A DNA stretch of 63,155 bases from an uncultured Dorea sp. (GCA_910584265.1 CAJTZE010000014.1:1-63155); one strand, 5' to 3'; counted from the first letter of the stretch, positions 7,697-16,731 are shown. Numbers and translations are program-made. The notes: a model not told the origin generated them from the sequence alone.

Positions 7697-9637
7697 TTAA
7701 TCACTCTTCTCATTCAGGCCCTTCTCCAGAGCCGCCTTGATCAGTGTTATAAAATATTCATAAGTCATATCCTCCGACATCTGCTCGATCAGCTCCTTAC
7801 TGGCGAACAGCTTGGACAGATAATTCCACATCTGGAATGCCTGCGGATTATTCCGCCCGATATGCATCAGCATCACCAGATTCACTTTATTTTTCTCCTC
7901 ATCCCAGACAATCGGCTTCTCGGAAAAACGCACCACAATAAACGTGTCGGAGGAAACTGCATTCATCGGATGGGGCACTGCAATATCCTTGCTGAAATAA
8001 GAGCTTCCGATATTCTCTCTCTGCATGACCTGATTATACAGGCCCTCCAGATCATACAGCTGCGCTGCATTCCCGCACATCTCCCGCAGTATCTCCTGTT
8101 TCCTGCCTGCTTTCATCACATCAAACAACTCCGGCCGGAATACATTTGTAATATCCTCTATGTTGCGGAACCCGTCCAGATTCAGCTTAATATTGATATA
8201 GTCATTCTTCGTCGGGAATGCATTCACATACATGGCAATCCCCTTTTCAAAAAACTCCCCTTTCTCTGTCGTGAGAAATACGTCATAGCTATCCATCATC
8301 TCAGGAACCATAACGCGGGAATCTACAAAATTAACGGTTGCCACATATTCGGAAAACCATCGGAGCAGGGTCTGCCTAAACAGTACCGTCATACTATTTT
8401 TCAGGCTGGAGATCACCAGAATCTTCTTCTTGTTCTCTCTGTGGTTCATCTCCATAAGCGCACTGTAAAAATGAACCGTCAAAAGTGCAATCTCGTCCTT
8501 AGATACCCGCTTGCCGCCCAGCCCGATACTGAACAGATGTGCAAAATAGGTAGCAATATCATATCCCAGCGGGAAAGATTCCCGGATATATTCCAGCATA
8601 TCATTCTTGATCTGCATGTCGTATTTTGCACGCACAAGCAGCGACGTACAATGCAGCGCCAGCGTAATCCTGAGATTTGTCCTCTGGGTAAAGTCCACGT
8701 TAAAATTATCCTTGATCGCCTCCAGCGCATTCTCCACAAACTCATGCATCTGCGGGGAAATCATATCCGAATCCCGGTTGTCCCCCTGCCCTTTCAGATA
8801 CAGGGAAAAGTACCTTATCTCGTCCTCTGTGGTCTTTACAAAGAACTTCTTACCCAGTTCTCCAACCACATCCTTTGCCACTTCATACTCGGCTCCCAGA
8901 TCCTCTCCTGTATCAATCTCATTGGGCTGTATATAAAAACCGTCGTTCATCCGGCAGATCATAATATTCAGAAACAAGATCGTATTGTTAAAATCCATAT
9001 CCATAATATGGTATTGATGATTCACAAATACCTCTGTCAATACATTCTGGATCTTTACGATCTGGCGCTCGTCAAAAAACAAAATCTCCTTCTGCTCATC
9101 CTGCGTATATGCAAGATACAAGTCCTGCTCTGACAGACAGCGCCGTTTATTCATCTCAAAGCCGTCAATCATGACCTTGTTATTGCCACGCATCAATTCC
9201 AGATCGAACTTATCCAGCAGTTCTTCAACCTTCTTCAGGTCATTGAGCACCGTTGACCTGGATATATAGAATTCTTCCTCCAGATCCAGCAGCGAAACAG
9301 CCCGGTGCCTGTTCAGCAGCAGAAGCATCATCTTACTGACACGATTAACCGAATAATTCAGCGAAACCGTCATATATTCCTGATACAGTGATGTAACGAA
9401 GGTCGAAAACTCTTCGTAATCGCTCACTTCGATCATACTGCCCTTGGAGGATCTGGATACAATCCGTGCGCAGGCCTCTTCTGACAGCTCCTCACGGATT
9501 ATCTTGATATCTCCCTGCACGGTTCTGAGACTGACGCCAAACTTATCCGCCAGATACGTGCCTGTCAGATACTCCTCCGTATGGTTGCAAAATTCCAGTA
9601 AAATCTCTATCTGCCTCTGACTTAACATCTTTTTCAT
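7697..9637 (-). CDS. PTS-regulated transcriptional activator (BglG/MtlR-like, PRD-EIIB-EIIA)
   Basis: 646 residues. An N-terminal HTH (about 5-60, GTYLADKFGVSLRTVQGDI) and a second HTH (about 105-160, FYISRSTVLNDL) are followed by two PRDs (about 190-400) with His residues in LALHCTS and LTVHFYSAL. An EIIB-like domain (about 405-490) follows, and a C-terminal EIIA-2 domain has its His in IAVPHP. In this family PTS components phosphorylate the PRDs, so activity follows sugar flux. The EIIB-like domain has no Cys at the expected loop (VISSLKNS), so that input looks lost. It very likely controls the adjacent PTS operon and aldolase. Confidence 0.88.
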   Translation of the reverse strand: MKKMLSQRQIEILLEFCNHTEEYLTGTYLADKFGVSLRTVQGDIKIIREELSEEACARIVSRSSKGSMIEVSDYEEFSTFVTSLYQEYMTVSLNYSVNRVSKMMLLLLNRHRAVSLLDLEEEFYISRSTVLNDLKKVEELLDKFDLELMRGNNKVMIDGFEMNKRRCLSEQDLYLAYTQDEQKEILFFDERQIVKIQNVLTEVFVNHQYHIMDMDFNNTILFLNIMICRMNDGFYIQPNEIDTGEDLGAEYEVAKDVVGELGKKFFVKTTEDEIRYFSLYLKGQGDNRDSDMISPQMHEFVENALEAIKDNFNVDFTQRTNLRITLALHCTSLLVRAKYDMQIKNDMLEYIRESFPLGYDIATYFAHLFSIGLGGKRVSKDEIALLTVHFYSALMEMNHRENKKKILVISSLKNSMTVLFRQTLLRWFSEYVATVNFVDSRVMVPEMMDSYDVFLTTEKGEFFEKGIAMYVNAFPTKNDYINIKLNLDGFRNIEDITNVFRPELFDVMKAGRKQEILREMCGNAAQLYDLEGLYNQVMQRENIGSSYFSKDIAVPHPMNAVSSDTFIVVRFSEKPIVWDEEKNKVNLVMLMHIGRNNPQAFQMWNYLSKLFASKELIEQMSEDMTYEYFITLIKAALEKGLNEKSD

Positions 9638-9671
9638 CTCTTTCGTTTATTTCATCATTATCTTCTATCCC

Positions 9672-9728
9672 ATTATACACTAAGCCCAATTTTCATTCAA
9701 CCATTTATGCAATCCTTGTTTGCGTAAA
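9672..9728 (-). promoter_or_regulatory. Regulator promoter with upstream TTGCGTAAA half-sites
   Basis: On the minus strand, TTGAAT (9695-9700) and a perfect TATAAT (9672-9677) are separated by exactly 17 bp, about 35 bp before the regulator ATG. Just upstream of the -35, TTTATGCAA (9704-9712) and TTGCGTAAA (9720-9728) form an inverted pair with one mismatch, the same half-site as the perfect repeat at 6540-6576. This suggests the regulator controls its own gene. Confidence 0.65.
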
Positions 9729-9812
9729 GAAAAACACATATTTATTTTTAAATTTTAATTAAGTTTAAGGTAGCTTGTTTATACTTCCAAGAGTAAACTC
9801 AAGGAGGATGTG

Positions 9813-10529
9813 ATGAATAATGAAAAACCGATATGCGCGCTCATACTGGGAATTACTATGGGGGTCTCTCTGCTGGGTGGCTGTGGCAAAAACACTGCTA
9901 TTACAAAAGATGTCTATGGACAGGTTACGCAGACCAGCGAAAACAGTATCACAATCGAAACCTGGAGCTTGGGAGACACATCCTCCATGCCGGATCTGAG
10001 CGGAGAAACACAGACCATAACGAAAACAGACGGCACTATCATCAAGCGGCAGGGAATGGGCGGAGGCTCAAACGACATGAATATGCCAGAAGGTGCAGAG
10101 CCGCCGGATATGCCGGAGGGCACAGAACCGCCGGAGAAACCGGACGGGGATAACAGTGTAGAAGAAACGGAAATTACTCTATCGGATATCTCAGAAGGGG
10201 ATGTCATTTTTGTAGAATTCAGTGAAGACGCAAGTGTATCCGAAATCACGGTACTGTCATCCGGCATGGGTATGGGCAAAAGACCAGTCGATGCTCAGGC
10301 AGAAGTACCGGACAGCTATGATGCAGTGGTGGAGTATACTTCTGATACGGAGGCCACAGGAAAGACCCTTTCATCAGAAGGCAGTACGCTGACAGGCGCA
10401 GTAACGGATGATGAGAGCTATGCCGGAAATGGCGGTGACGGATACTGCAGACGCATGGAAAGATTATCAGGTGGAGAAGCCGTCTCAATTAAAGTAAAAG
10501 ATATTTTATACTATTTCCAGTCTGTATGA
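9813..10529 (+). CDS. Putative secreted lipoprotein, possibly truncated
   Basis: 238 residues. A signal peptide ends in the lipobox LLGGC. The body has a Pro/Glu/Gly/Met-rich low-complexity segment (around 85-110, repeated PDMPEG and EPPEKP units) and an acidic beta-rich part. The ATG at 9813 is 5 bases after AGGAGG. The first 190 residues recall clostridial lipoproteins in which a similar leader precedes a large carbohydrate-binding-type beta-helix region. Here the sequence after YDAVVEYTSDTEATG turns unlike that region and ends, so this may be a truncated remnant. TATACT at 9780-9785 may be the -10. Function unknown. Confidence 0.6.
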   Translation: MNNEKPICALILGITMGVSLLGGCGKNTAITKDVYGQVTQTSENSITIETWSLGDTSSMPDLSGETQTITKTDGTIIKRQGMGGGSNDMNMPEGAEPPDMPEGTEPPEKPDGDNSVEETEITLSDISEGDVIFVEFSEDASVSEITVLSSGMGMGKRPVDAQAEVPDSYDAVVEYTSDTEATGKTLSSEGSTLTGAVTDDESYAGNGGDGYCRRMERLSGGEAVSIKVKDILYYFQSV

Positions 10530-10573
10530 TATAATAGTGCAGAGAACTACTTATCACAGAAAGGATGACCACT

Positions 10574-11215
10574 ATGACAAATCAGGACCCATGCCGCTCC
10601 TGCATTGACTGCGGGCGTAAAGCATGCCAGAAAAGCAATGAAGCACTTTATCCGGACTACTGCCTTACAAAAAACACTTCCGAAGAGCAGCTTTCCCGGA
10701 TAAAGGATGCTTATAAGGAAGAATACAATAACGCGGTTATGATCCAGACCGCCAAGATCCAGGCAGAATACTATGAGAAATTAACCCGGGTAGAAGAAAC
10801 AATCCTATTTGCCAAAGAAATGGGCGCTAAAAAAATCGGCATCGCAACATGTACCGCACTCCTGAAGGAATCCATAACGCTGGCAAAGATTCTCCGTGCC
10901 CATGGATTTCAGGTATTTTCTGCATGCTGTAAGGTGGGTGCTGTTGACAAGAAGGACGTAGGTATTCCAGAGGAATTTATCAAGCATGGTCCGAATATCT
11001 GCAACCCAATCATGCAGGCTCAGATACTCAATGAAGAAAAAACTGACCTGAATATTGTTATGGGACTCTGCGTCGGCCATGACGTCCTGTTCCATAAATA
11101 TATCAAAGGCCCTGCTACTACCATGGTGGTCAAAGACCGGGTAACAGGCCATAATCCAGCCGCACCACTTTACACCACCCATTCCTTTTACAAACAATTA
11201 TTAAACGGCGAATAA
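10574..11215 (+). CDS. DUF1847 domain protein, cysteine-rich putative metal-binding
   Basis: 213 residues. The N-terminus has CRSCIDCGRKAC and a further Cys in YPDYCLT, then IGIATCTAL, FSACCKVG and GPNICNP, the cysteine pattern of the DUF1847 family, often labelled metal-binding. ATG 10574 is preferred over 10565 because AGAAAGG ends immediately before 10565, leaving no spacing. No catalytic role is known to me. It is followed by a GC-rich hairpin. Confidence 0.75.
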   Translation: MTNQDPCRSCIDCGRKACQKSNEALYPDYCLTKNTSEEQLSRIKDAYKEEYNNAVMIQTAKIQAEYYEKLTRVEETILFAKEMGAKKIGIATCTALLKESITLAKILRAHGFQVFSACCKVGAVDKKDVGIPEEFIKHGPNICNPIMQAQILNEEKTDLNIVMGLCVGHDVLFHKYIKGPATTMVVKDRVTGHNPAAPLYTTHSFYKQLLNGE

Positions 11216-11242
11216 TGAGATCGCTATGTAATTCTGCCAAAA

Positions 11243-11268
11243 CAGCGCCGCCCGGTTCAGCGGCGCTG
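11243..11268 (+). terminator. GC-rich hairpin after the DUF1847 gene
   Basis: CAGCGCCGC (11243-11251) and GCGGCGCTG (11260-11268) form a perfect 9-bp stem. The following tail is only modestly T-rich, so it is a probable but not ideal intrinsic terminator. Confidence 0.5.
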
Positions 11269-11352
11269 CTGGCGGCATTTAGCATTTAATCGGCAGACCT
11301 TATTTTTTCTTGCTTTTTCCGCTAGTTTTCCCAATACCATAAACCAGAATCT

Positions 11353-11874
11353 TTATAATATATCCAAATCCGCCAGCGGATCCGCAGGCTTCCGGCTTTT
11401 CTTCACATTCCGCACTTCCATGCCTTTTCCTCCGGACTTACGGCAGAGATAGATTTCTCCAATCTCCATCGTTTTATCCATGGCTTTACACATATCATAT
11501 ATAGTAAGAAGCGCCACGCTGACGCCGGTTAACGCCTCCATCTCCACTCCTGATTTTCCGGCTGTCTTTACCGTACAATAACAATAGACCGCACTCTCCT
11601 CAGGATTCATCTCAAACTGTATTCTACAGCTGGTAACCGGCTGGATCTGGCACATGGGAATTAGCTCCGCCGTCCTCTTTGCCCCCATAATTCCTGCCGT
11701 CATTGCAATTCCCAGTACATCTCCTTTTCCCACTGTACCTTCCTCAACCGCATCGTATACAGCCCGGCTGAGCGTAATTTTCCCGGCGGCCGCAGCCGTC
11801 CGTTCTGTATCCCCCTTTGCAGACACATCTACCATTAACCCTTTTCCTTTTTCATCAAAATGTGTAAGCTCCAT
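11353..11874 (-). CDS. moaC: Cyclic pyranopterin monophosphate synthase MoaC, with an active-site substitution
   Basis: 173 residues, close to family length. Seen: MVDVS at the N-terminus, KGDV (Lys50), AGIMGAKRT, GKSGVEMEALTGVS, and TIYDMCKA with the conserved Asp and Lys. MoaC converts the GTP-derived 3',8-cyclo intermediate to cPMP in molybdenum cofactor synthesis. The normally invariant His of LCHPL (His77 in E. coli) is Gln76 here (LIPMCQIQ); the codon is CAG, confirmed on the strand. No other moa genes are in the window. It lies 16 bp downstream of radA. Activity is uncertain. Confidence 0.9.
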   Translation of the reverse strand: MELTHFDEKGKGLMVDVSAKGDTERTAAAAGKITLSRAVYDAVEEGTVGKGDVLGIAMTAGIMGAKRTAELIPMCQIQPVTSCRIQFEMNPEESAVYCYCTVKTAGKSGVEMEALTGVSVALLTIYDMCKAMDKTMEIGEIYLCRKSGGKGMEVRNVKKSRKPADPLADLDIL

Positions 11875-11890
11875 ATTTTTTTCCTTTTCA

Positions 11891-13249
11891 CTAGATTAAA
11901 TTCATTGCCTGATTGACAGATTTGACCCCGATAATCTCAATACCCTTTATATTTTTCAACATTCCTCTGGAAACCTCCGGCATAATGCAAGTCTCAAATC
12001 CAAGCTTCCGTGCTTCTGCGGCACGCTGCTCCGGCATGCTGACTGCGCGGACCTCGCCGCTTAATCCCACTTCACCGAATACAATCGTCCCATCTGATAT
12101 GGGCCGGTTTTTGTAGCTGGAAACAATTGCCATCACGATCCCCAGATCAACTGCAGGCTCGTTCATCCGGATTCCCCCGGCAATATTAATATAAGCATCA
12201 TACCCCGAAAGGGGCAGCCCTATCCGTTTCTCCAGTACCGCCATCAAAAGATTGACGCGGTTATAATCCGTTCCCGCCGCCGTCCGTCTGGGCATTCCAA
12301 AATTACTCTTGCAGACCAGCGCCTGAATCTCCATCAGAATCGGCCTGGTTCCTTCCATGGAGCATGCCACCACCGAACCGGAAGCATTTTCCGGACGGCC
12401 GTTCAGCATATATTCCGACGGATTCGCCACTTCCTCCAGACCGGTTTCCCGCATCTCAAAAACGCCGATTTCATTGGTGGAGCCAAACCGGTTCTTCACA
12501 CCCCGCAGAATACGGTAGGAAGCATGCCGGTCTCCCTCAAAATACAGCACCGTATCCACCATATGCTCTAACACTCTCGGTCCTGCAACCGTTCCCTCTT
12601 TGGTCACATGCCCTACAATAAAAATGGTAATATTCAGTCCCTTCGCAAGCTGCATGAGTGTATTCGTCGCTTCCCTCACCTGAGACACACTTCCCGGGGC
12701 AGATGACACCCCTTCACTATACATCGTCTGTATAGAATCAATCACCGCCGCCACAGGACGCTCTCTCTCGAGGACCTGCCGTACCAGCTCCAGATTTGTC
12801 TCACACAGAAGCAGAAGATTATCGCTGAACTCTCCCATGCGGTCTGCCCGGAGCTTAATCTGCCTGACCGATTCCTCGCCGGAAATATACAGTACCTTTT
12901 TGGCATCCTCCGCCAGCCGCCTGCACACCTGTAAAAGAAGCGTGGATTTCCCGATTCCGGGATCACCGCCTACCAGAACCAGCGACCCGGACACAATTCC
13001 TCCGCCCAGCACACGGTCCAGCTCTTCTATCCTTGTCTTCATCCGATCTTCCTGCTTCGTAGATACGCTGGACAGCGTAACAACCTCAGCCTCCCGCAGG
13101 GTACTCTTTGCCGCGCCGGGCTTTGCCGGAGTAACCTTCTCTTCCGCAAAAGTATTCCACTCCCTGCACATGGGACACTGCCCCAGCCATTTGCTCTCTT
13201 CATGCCCGCAGTTCTGGCAGAAGAACACGCTCTTTTTCCCTTTCGCCAC
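11891..13249 (-). CDS. radA: DNA repair protein RadA
   Basis: 452 residues. N-terminal zinc finger with cysteines 11, 14, 25 and 28; RecA-type Walker A GDPGIGKST (about 95-103); the RadA-specific KNRFGSTNE motif; and a C-terminal Lon-like domain. RadA is a branch-migration helicase in recombination and transformation. The start codon is GTG with GGGAGG about 10 bases upstream, and this choice places the CxxC finger at the usual position. It is preceded by a GC-rich multi-hairpin leader. Confidence 0.95.
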   Translation of the reverse strand: MAKGKKSVFFCQNCGHEESKWLGQCPMCREWNTFAEEKVTPAKPGAAKSTLREAEVVTLSSVSTKQEDRMKTRIEELDRVLGGGIVSGSLVLVGGDPGIGKSTLLLQVCRRLAEDAKKVLYISGEESVRQIKLRADRMGEFSDNLLLLCETNLELVRQVLERERPVAAVIDSIQTMYSEGVSSAPGSVSQVREATNTLMQLAKGLNITIFIVGHVTKEGTVAGPRVLEHMVDTVLYFEGDRHASYRILRGVKNRFGSTNEIGVFEMRETGLEEVANPSEYMLNGRPENASGSVVACSMEGTRPILMEIQALVCKSNFGMPRRTAAGTDYNRVNLLMAVLEKRIGLPLSGYDAYINIAGGIRMNEPAVDLGIVMAIVSSYKNRPISDGTIVFGEVGLSGEVRAVSMPEQRAAEARKLGFETCIMPEVSRGMLKNIKGIEIIGVKSVNQAMNLI

Positions 13250-13272
13250 TTTTGTTTCCTCCCTATAATCGA

Positions 13273-13317
13273 GCAGGGAAGATTTATCTTCCCCTGCCCG
13301 CCGCGCCGTGTGCGGGC
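13273..13317 (-). promoter_or_regulatory. Structured 5' leader of radA
   Basis: Two adjacent stems lie just before the radA ribosome site. One pairs GCAGGGGAAGA with TCTTCCCTGC (13273-13297, one bulge); the other pairs GCCCGC with GCGGGC (13296-13317). Neither has a U tract, so they are more likely to protect mRNA or modulate translation than to terminate. Confidence 0.4.
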
Positions 13318-13360
13318 TGCTTATGCCGCATCCTTCCTCTCCGCACCCGTGTGCATATAC

Positions 13361-13387
13361 AAAAAGTCTGCGCCATAAAACGCAGAC
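13361..13387 (-). terminator. Terminator of the gene at 13403-13816
   Basis: On the minus strand GTCTGCG and CGCAGAC form a 7-bp stem around an 8-base loop, followed directly by TTTTTG. A classical intrinsic terminator, 16 bp past the upstream gene's stop. Confidence 0.75.
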
Positions 13388-13402
13388 CTTCTCGTATCGC
13401 TA

Positions 13403-13816
13403 CTATTTCTTAACAATCTTAACTGCCACCGCTTTATCCGGATCCATCTCGGCGCTGACACTGATCTTACCGCTCAGATTCGTTTTCATCGTCCCTGCAC
13501 TTACATCATCCTTATACACAATATATTCTGTATCCGCCTCAAGCTCTAAGGTCACCTGTACATCCTTCTCCCCGGATACCAGAAAAGATACCTCCTCCGG
13601 CGATGTCTTAAAGTTCTCTACCGCAGTTCCCGGCACCGACTCATATGCAAACATTCCATTCTTCTCAAGCTTGGTAATTTCCCGGAATGTCTTTACTTTA
13701 TATATATCTCCCTGAAACTCAAATCCGTCCAATTTGGTCTTGGAAGCCAGAGAATAATCTCCAAAACTCAGTGTTCCATCTGCCTCTGCTCTCAACAGCT
13801 CTTTTACTACTGCCAT
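13403..13816 (-). CDS. Conserved hypothetical protein, Lachnospiraceae type
   Basis: 137 residues, soluble, beta-rich and acidic, with no signal peptide or membrane span. From memory, close relatives are widespread in Lachnospiraceae and are sometimes labelled 'endosialidase', a name I see no support for here: no glycosidase motif is visible. ATG 13816 is chosen because GGAGG ends 8-9 bases before it; the earlier ATG at 13825 abuts the GGAGG. It has its own terminator and stands between clpC and radA. Function unknown. Confidence 0.65.
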   Translation of the reverse strand: MAVVKELLRAEADGTLSFGDYSLASKTKLDGFEFQGDIYKVKTFREITKLEKNGMFAYESVPGTAVENFKTSPEEVSFLVSGEKDVQVTLELEADTEYIVYKDDVSAGTMKTNLSGKISVSAEMDPDKAVAVKIVKK

Positions 13817-13911
13817 AGTCTTCATCCTCCTGAATTTTCTGTCATCTCATAATGGTTTCTGCATGCGCTCCAGGCACTTGTTCATGCACTCGCTGCTATG
13901 CGTTCATTGTA

Positions 13912-16347
13912 TCATGCTTTCTGACTTTTTGAAATAAATTTTATTTGTTTTTTTGAGAGTCCTGCTTCGATTTCGTCTCCTCTCTTTATCTCTCCGGCAA
14001 GGATGGCTTCTGCAAGCTTATCTTCCAACTGATTCTGTACGGCACGGCGCAGCGGTCTGGCTCCGTACTTCTGGTCTGTGCCCGTCTCAACGATATGCTT
14101 TTTCACCGAATCACGGATCGTAAGCTTAATATCAAGCTGTTCTTTTGCCCGTTTTACCACTTCTCTGCACAACAGACTGACGATTTTTTTCATCTCTTCC
14201 TTATCCAGCGCATGGAACACAATAATCTCATCTATCCTGTTCAAAAATTCCGGACGAAATACCAGCTTTATCTCATTCATAACGTTGGATTTCATCCGCT
14301 TGTAATTATCGCCTGCATCTTCCTTCGTTACAAATCCCAGCCGTTTCGGATCGATAATCGCCTGTGCTCCCGCATTGGAGGTCATGATTATTACCGTATT
14401 ACGGAAATCCACCTTACGTCCCTGAGAATCTGTAATATGCCCGTCATCCAATACCTGCAGCAGTATATTAAACACATCCGGGTGCGCCTTCTCAATCTCA
14501 TCAAACAGAATTACGGAATACGGATGTCTCCTTACCTGCTCTGACAGCTGTCCTCCGTCATCATGCCCCACATATCCCGGAGGGGAACCGATCATTTTCG
14601 ACACGCTGTGCTTCTCCATATACTCAGACATATCTACGCGTATTATAGAATCTTCATTGCCAAATAACGCCTCCGCCAGTGCTTTGGAAAGCTCTGTCTT
14701 ACCTACTCCGGTGGGGCCTAAGAACAGGAATGAGCCAATCGGACGGTTCGGATCCTTAAGTCCCACACGTCCCCTGCGTACTGCCTTAGACACTGCCGAT
14801 ACCGCTTCCTTCTGCCCGATCACCCTCTTATGAAGCGTCTTCTCCAGCTTCTTCAAACGCTCTCCTTCCGACTCTGCAAGCCTGCTTACCGGAATCTTGG
14901 TCCACTCCGACACCACGTCCGCAATATCACTTTCCGTTACCTTTATCTTCCGGCCTTCTGTCCGCCTCTGAAAACGCTCCCTGATCCTTGCAAGCTTTTT
15001 CTCTGCCTCAATCTGCTCCTTATGAAGCAGGGATGCCTCTGAAATATCTCCCTGCTTGATACATTCCTCCTTTTGAAGCTTCAAATCCTCTATCAAATGC
15101 TCCAGTTCACCGATGCTCTCCGGAACCTTAATTCCCCTGAGGCTTACCTTGGAGCAGGTCTCATCCAAAACATCAATCGCCTTATCCGGCAGAAAACGGT
15201 CACTCACATAGCGGGCAGACAGGGCTACTGCACTCTCCAATGCATCCTGCCCGATCTCCACGTGGTGATGCTTCTCATAGCGGGACTTTAACCCCTCCAG
15301 AATCTCCAGACACTGCTCCTTCGCAGGCTCTTCTACCGTAATAGGCTGGAATCTCCTCTCCAAAGCGGCATCCTTCTCAATATACTTGCGGTATTCGGCA
15401 ATCGTTGTTGCTCCAATCAGCTGCAGTTCACCTCTTGCCAGCGACGGCTTAAGGATATTTGAGGCATCCATTGCTCCCTCTGCTCCTCCTGCGCCGATGA
15501 TCGTGTGCACCTCATCCAGAAACAGAATCACATTCCCCGCCGCCTTCACCTCATGGATCAGCTTCTTCATGCGCTCTTCAAATTCTCCCCGGTACTTGGA
15601 ACCGGCAATCATGCTGGCAAGATCCATCGTAAGGATCCGCTTATCTCTCATAACCTCCGGAACAAGACCGTCTGCAATCCTCGCGGCAAGCCCTTCCAGA
15701 ACAGCAGTTTTACCCACACCCGGCTCGCCTACCAGACATGGGTTATTCTTCGTCCTCCTACAGAGGATCTGCATCAGCCTGCCAATCTCCTGCTCCCGTC
15801 CGATCACAGGGTCAAGCTTTCCTTCTGCCGCCTGCTCTGTAAGATCTGTTCCGAACTGCTCTAACACGCCCTTTTTCTTCCCTTCTCCCTGAAGGTCTGC
15901 CATATATTCGTTCGGATCCGCCCCGGCTGTCATAAGAATATCCTGATACAGCTTTTGGATATTTACATTCAAAGTCTGCAGGATCCTGCATGCCACACAG
16001 TCCATGTCATTTAACACAGACAGCAGCATATGTTCCGTACCGATCTCCGATGCCTTCAATCTGGCGGCTTCCCCTCCGGCCTCCTCCAGAATAAATTCAA
16101 GCCTCGGGCTTCTGGAAGGTCTTCCTGTCACCGGCGCATCGCCGGTCGGGGTCACCAGCTCATTCATAATCTTAAGAATATCCTCTTCCTTCACCCCATT
16201 CATATCCAGGATCTGCCCTGCAACTCCCCCAAAGGTCTTGCTCAGGGCAATCAGCAGATGTTCCGTACCGACATAAGGATGCCGCATCAGTGTTGCCGCC
16301 TCCTTCGCAAGCTTCAGCACCTCTTTCGCCTGATTTGTATAATTCAT
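13912..16347 (-). CDS. clpC: ATP-dependent Clp protease ATP-binding subunit ClpC
   Basis: 811 residues, full length. Two N-terminal Clp repeats (about 1-145, GTEHLLIAL and GTEHMLLSV); first AAA+ Walker A GEPGVGKT (207-214); a middle coiled-coil/UVR-like region (LEHLIEDLKLQKEE); second AAA+ Walker A GPTGVGKT; the sensor-2 region GARPLRRAVQ; and a C-terminal ClpB-D2 domain. It unfolds substrates for ClpP. It is directly downstream of a GntR-family regulator, where Bacillus and many clostridia have ctsR-mcsA-mcsB. Confidence 0.95.
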   Translation of the reverse strand: MNYTNQAKEVLKLAKEAATLMRHPYVGTEHLLIALSKTFGGVAGQILDMNGVKEEDILKIMNELVTPTGDAPVTGRPSRSPRLEFILEEAGGEAARLKASEIGTEHMLLSVLNDMDCVACRILQTLNVNIQKLYQDILMTAGADPNEYMADLQGEGKKKGVLEQFGTDLTEQAAEGKLDPVIGREQEIGRLMQILCRRTKNNPCLVGEPGVGKTAVLEGLAARIADGLVPEVMRDKRILTMDLASMIAGSKYRGEFEERMKKLIHEVKAAGNVILFLDEVHTIIGAGGAEGAMDASNILKPSLARGELQLIGATTIAEYRKYIEKDAALERRFQPITVEEPAKEQCLEILEGLKSRYEKHHHVEIGQDALESAVALSARYVSDRFLPDKAIDVLDETCSKVSLRGIKVPESIGELEHLIEDLKLQKEECIKQGDISEASLLHKEQIEAEKKLARIRERFQRRTEGRKIKVTESDIADVVSEWTKIPVSRLAESEGERLKKLEKTLHKRVIGQKEAVSAVSKAVRRGRVGLKDPNRPIGSFLFLGPTGVGKTELSKALAEALFGNEDSIIRVDMSEYMEKHSVSKMIGSPPGYVGHDDGGQLSEQVRRHPYSVILFDEIEKAHPDVFNILLQVLDDGHITDSQGRKVDFRNTVIIMTSNAGAQAIIDPKRLGFVTKEDAGDNYKRMKSNVMNEIKLVFRPEFLNRIDEIIVFHALDKEEMKKIVSLLCREVVKRAKEQLDIKLTIRDSVKKHIVETGTDQKYGARPLRRAVQNQLEDKLAEAILAGEIKRGDEIEAGLSKKQIKFISKSQKA

Positions 16348-16353
16348 CTTACA

Positions 16354-16731
16354 TTATCCTCCCATATATTCATCAAAAATCTCATCCACAAGCTTATGAA
16401 CCTCTTCTCTTGAGATGTTCTTACACAAGCCGCTGGCAAGCACGATCCTCAGCTGGGCGCGCATCTTCTCAATGGCCTCAAGCTTATTGATATCCAGTGA
16501 AATCACCGCGCCCTTCCTGCGGTCAAGCTGGATATATCCCTCCTGCTTCAGCACAGAGTACGCCTTATTCACCGTATGCATGTTAATGCCTACGGTCTCT
16601 GCGAGCTGACGGACAGAAGGAAGGGACTCACCCTCCTGTATCTCAGAAGCGGCAATCCCCATAATAATCTGATTCCTGAGCTGTATATATATCGCTTCCT
16701 CGCTGTTGAAATCAATCTCTATATACATCAT
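16354..16731 (-). CDS. GntR-family (YtrA-type) transcriptional regulator
   Basis: About 125 residues: a winged HTH (about 13-80, GESLPSVRQLAETVGINMHT) and a short helical tail without an effector domain, the YtrA subfamily plan. The ribosome site AAAGGTG precedes two adjacent ATGs (16731 and 16728); an upstream in-frame ATG at 16782 has none. Only 6 bp separate it from clpC, so the two form an operon and it probably controls clpC expression. The signal it senses is unknown. Confidence 0.85.
   Translation of the reverse strand: MMYIEIDFNSEEAIYIQLRNQIIMGIAASEIQEGESLPSVRQLAETVGINMHTVNKAYSVLKQEGYIQLDRRKGAVISLDINKLEAIEKMRAQLRIVLASGLCKNISREEVHKLVDEIFDEYMGG

Noticed and set aside
7685..9133. Long open frame (482 codons) on the + strand
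   Set aside because: It is antisense to the PRD regulator, has no ribosome site or family motif and a composition expected of a shadow frame.
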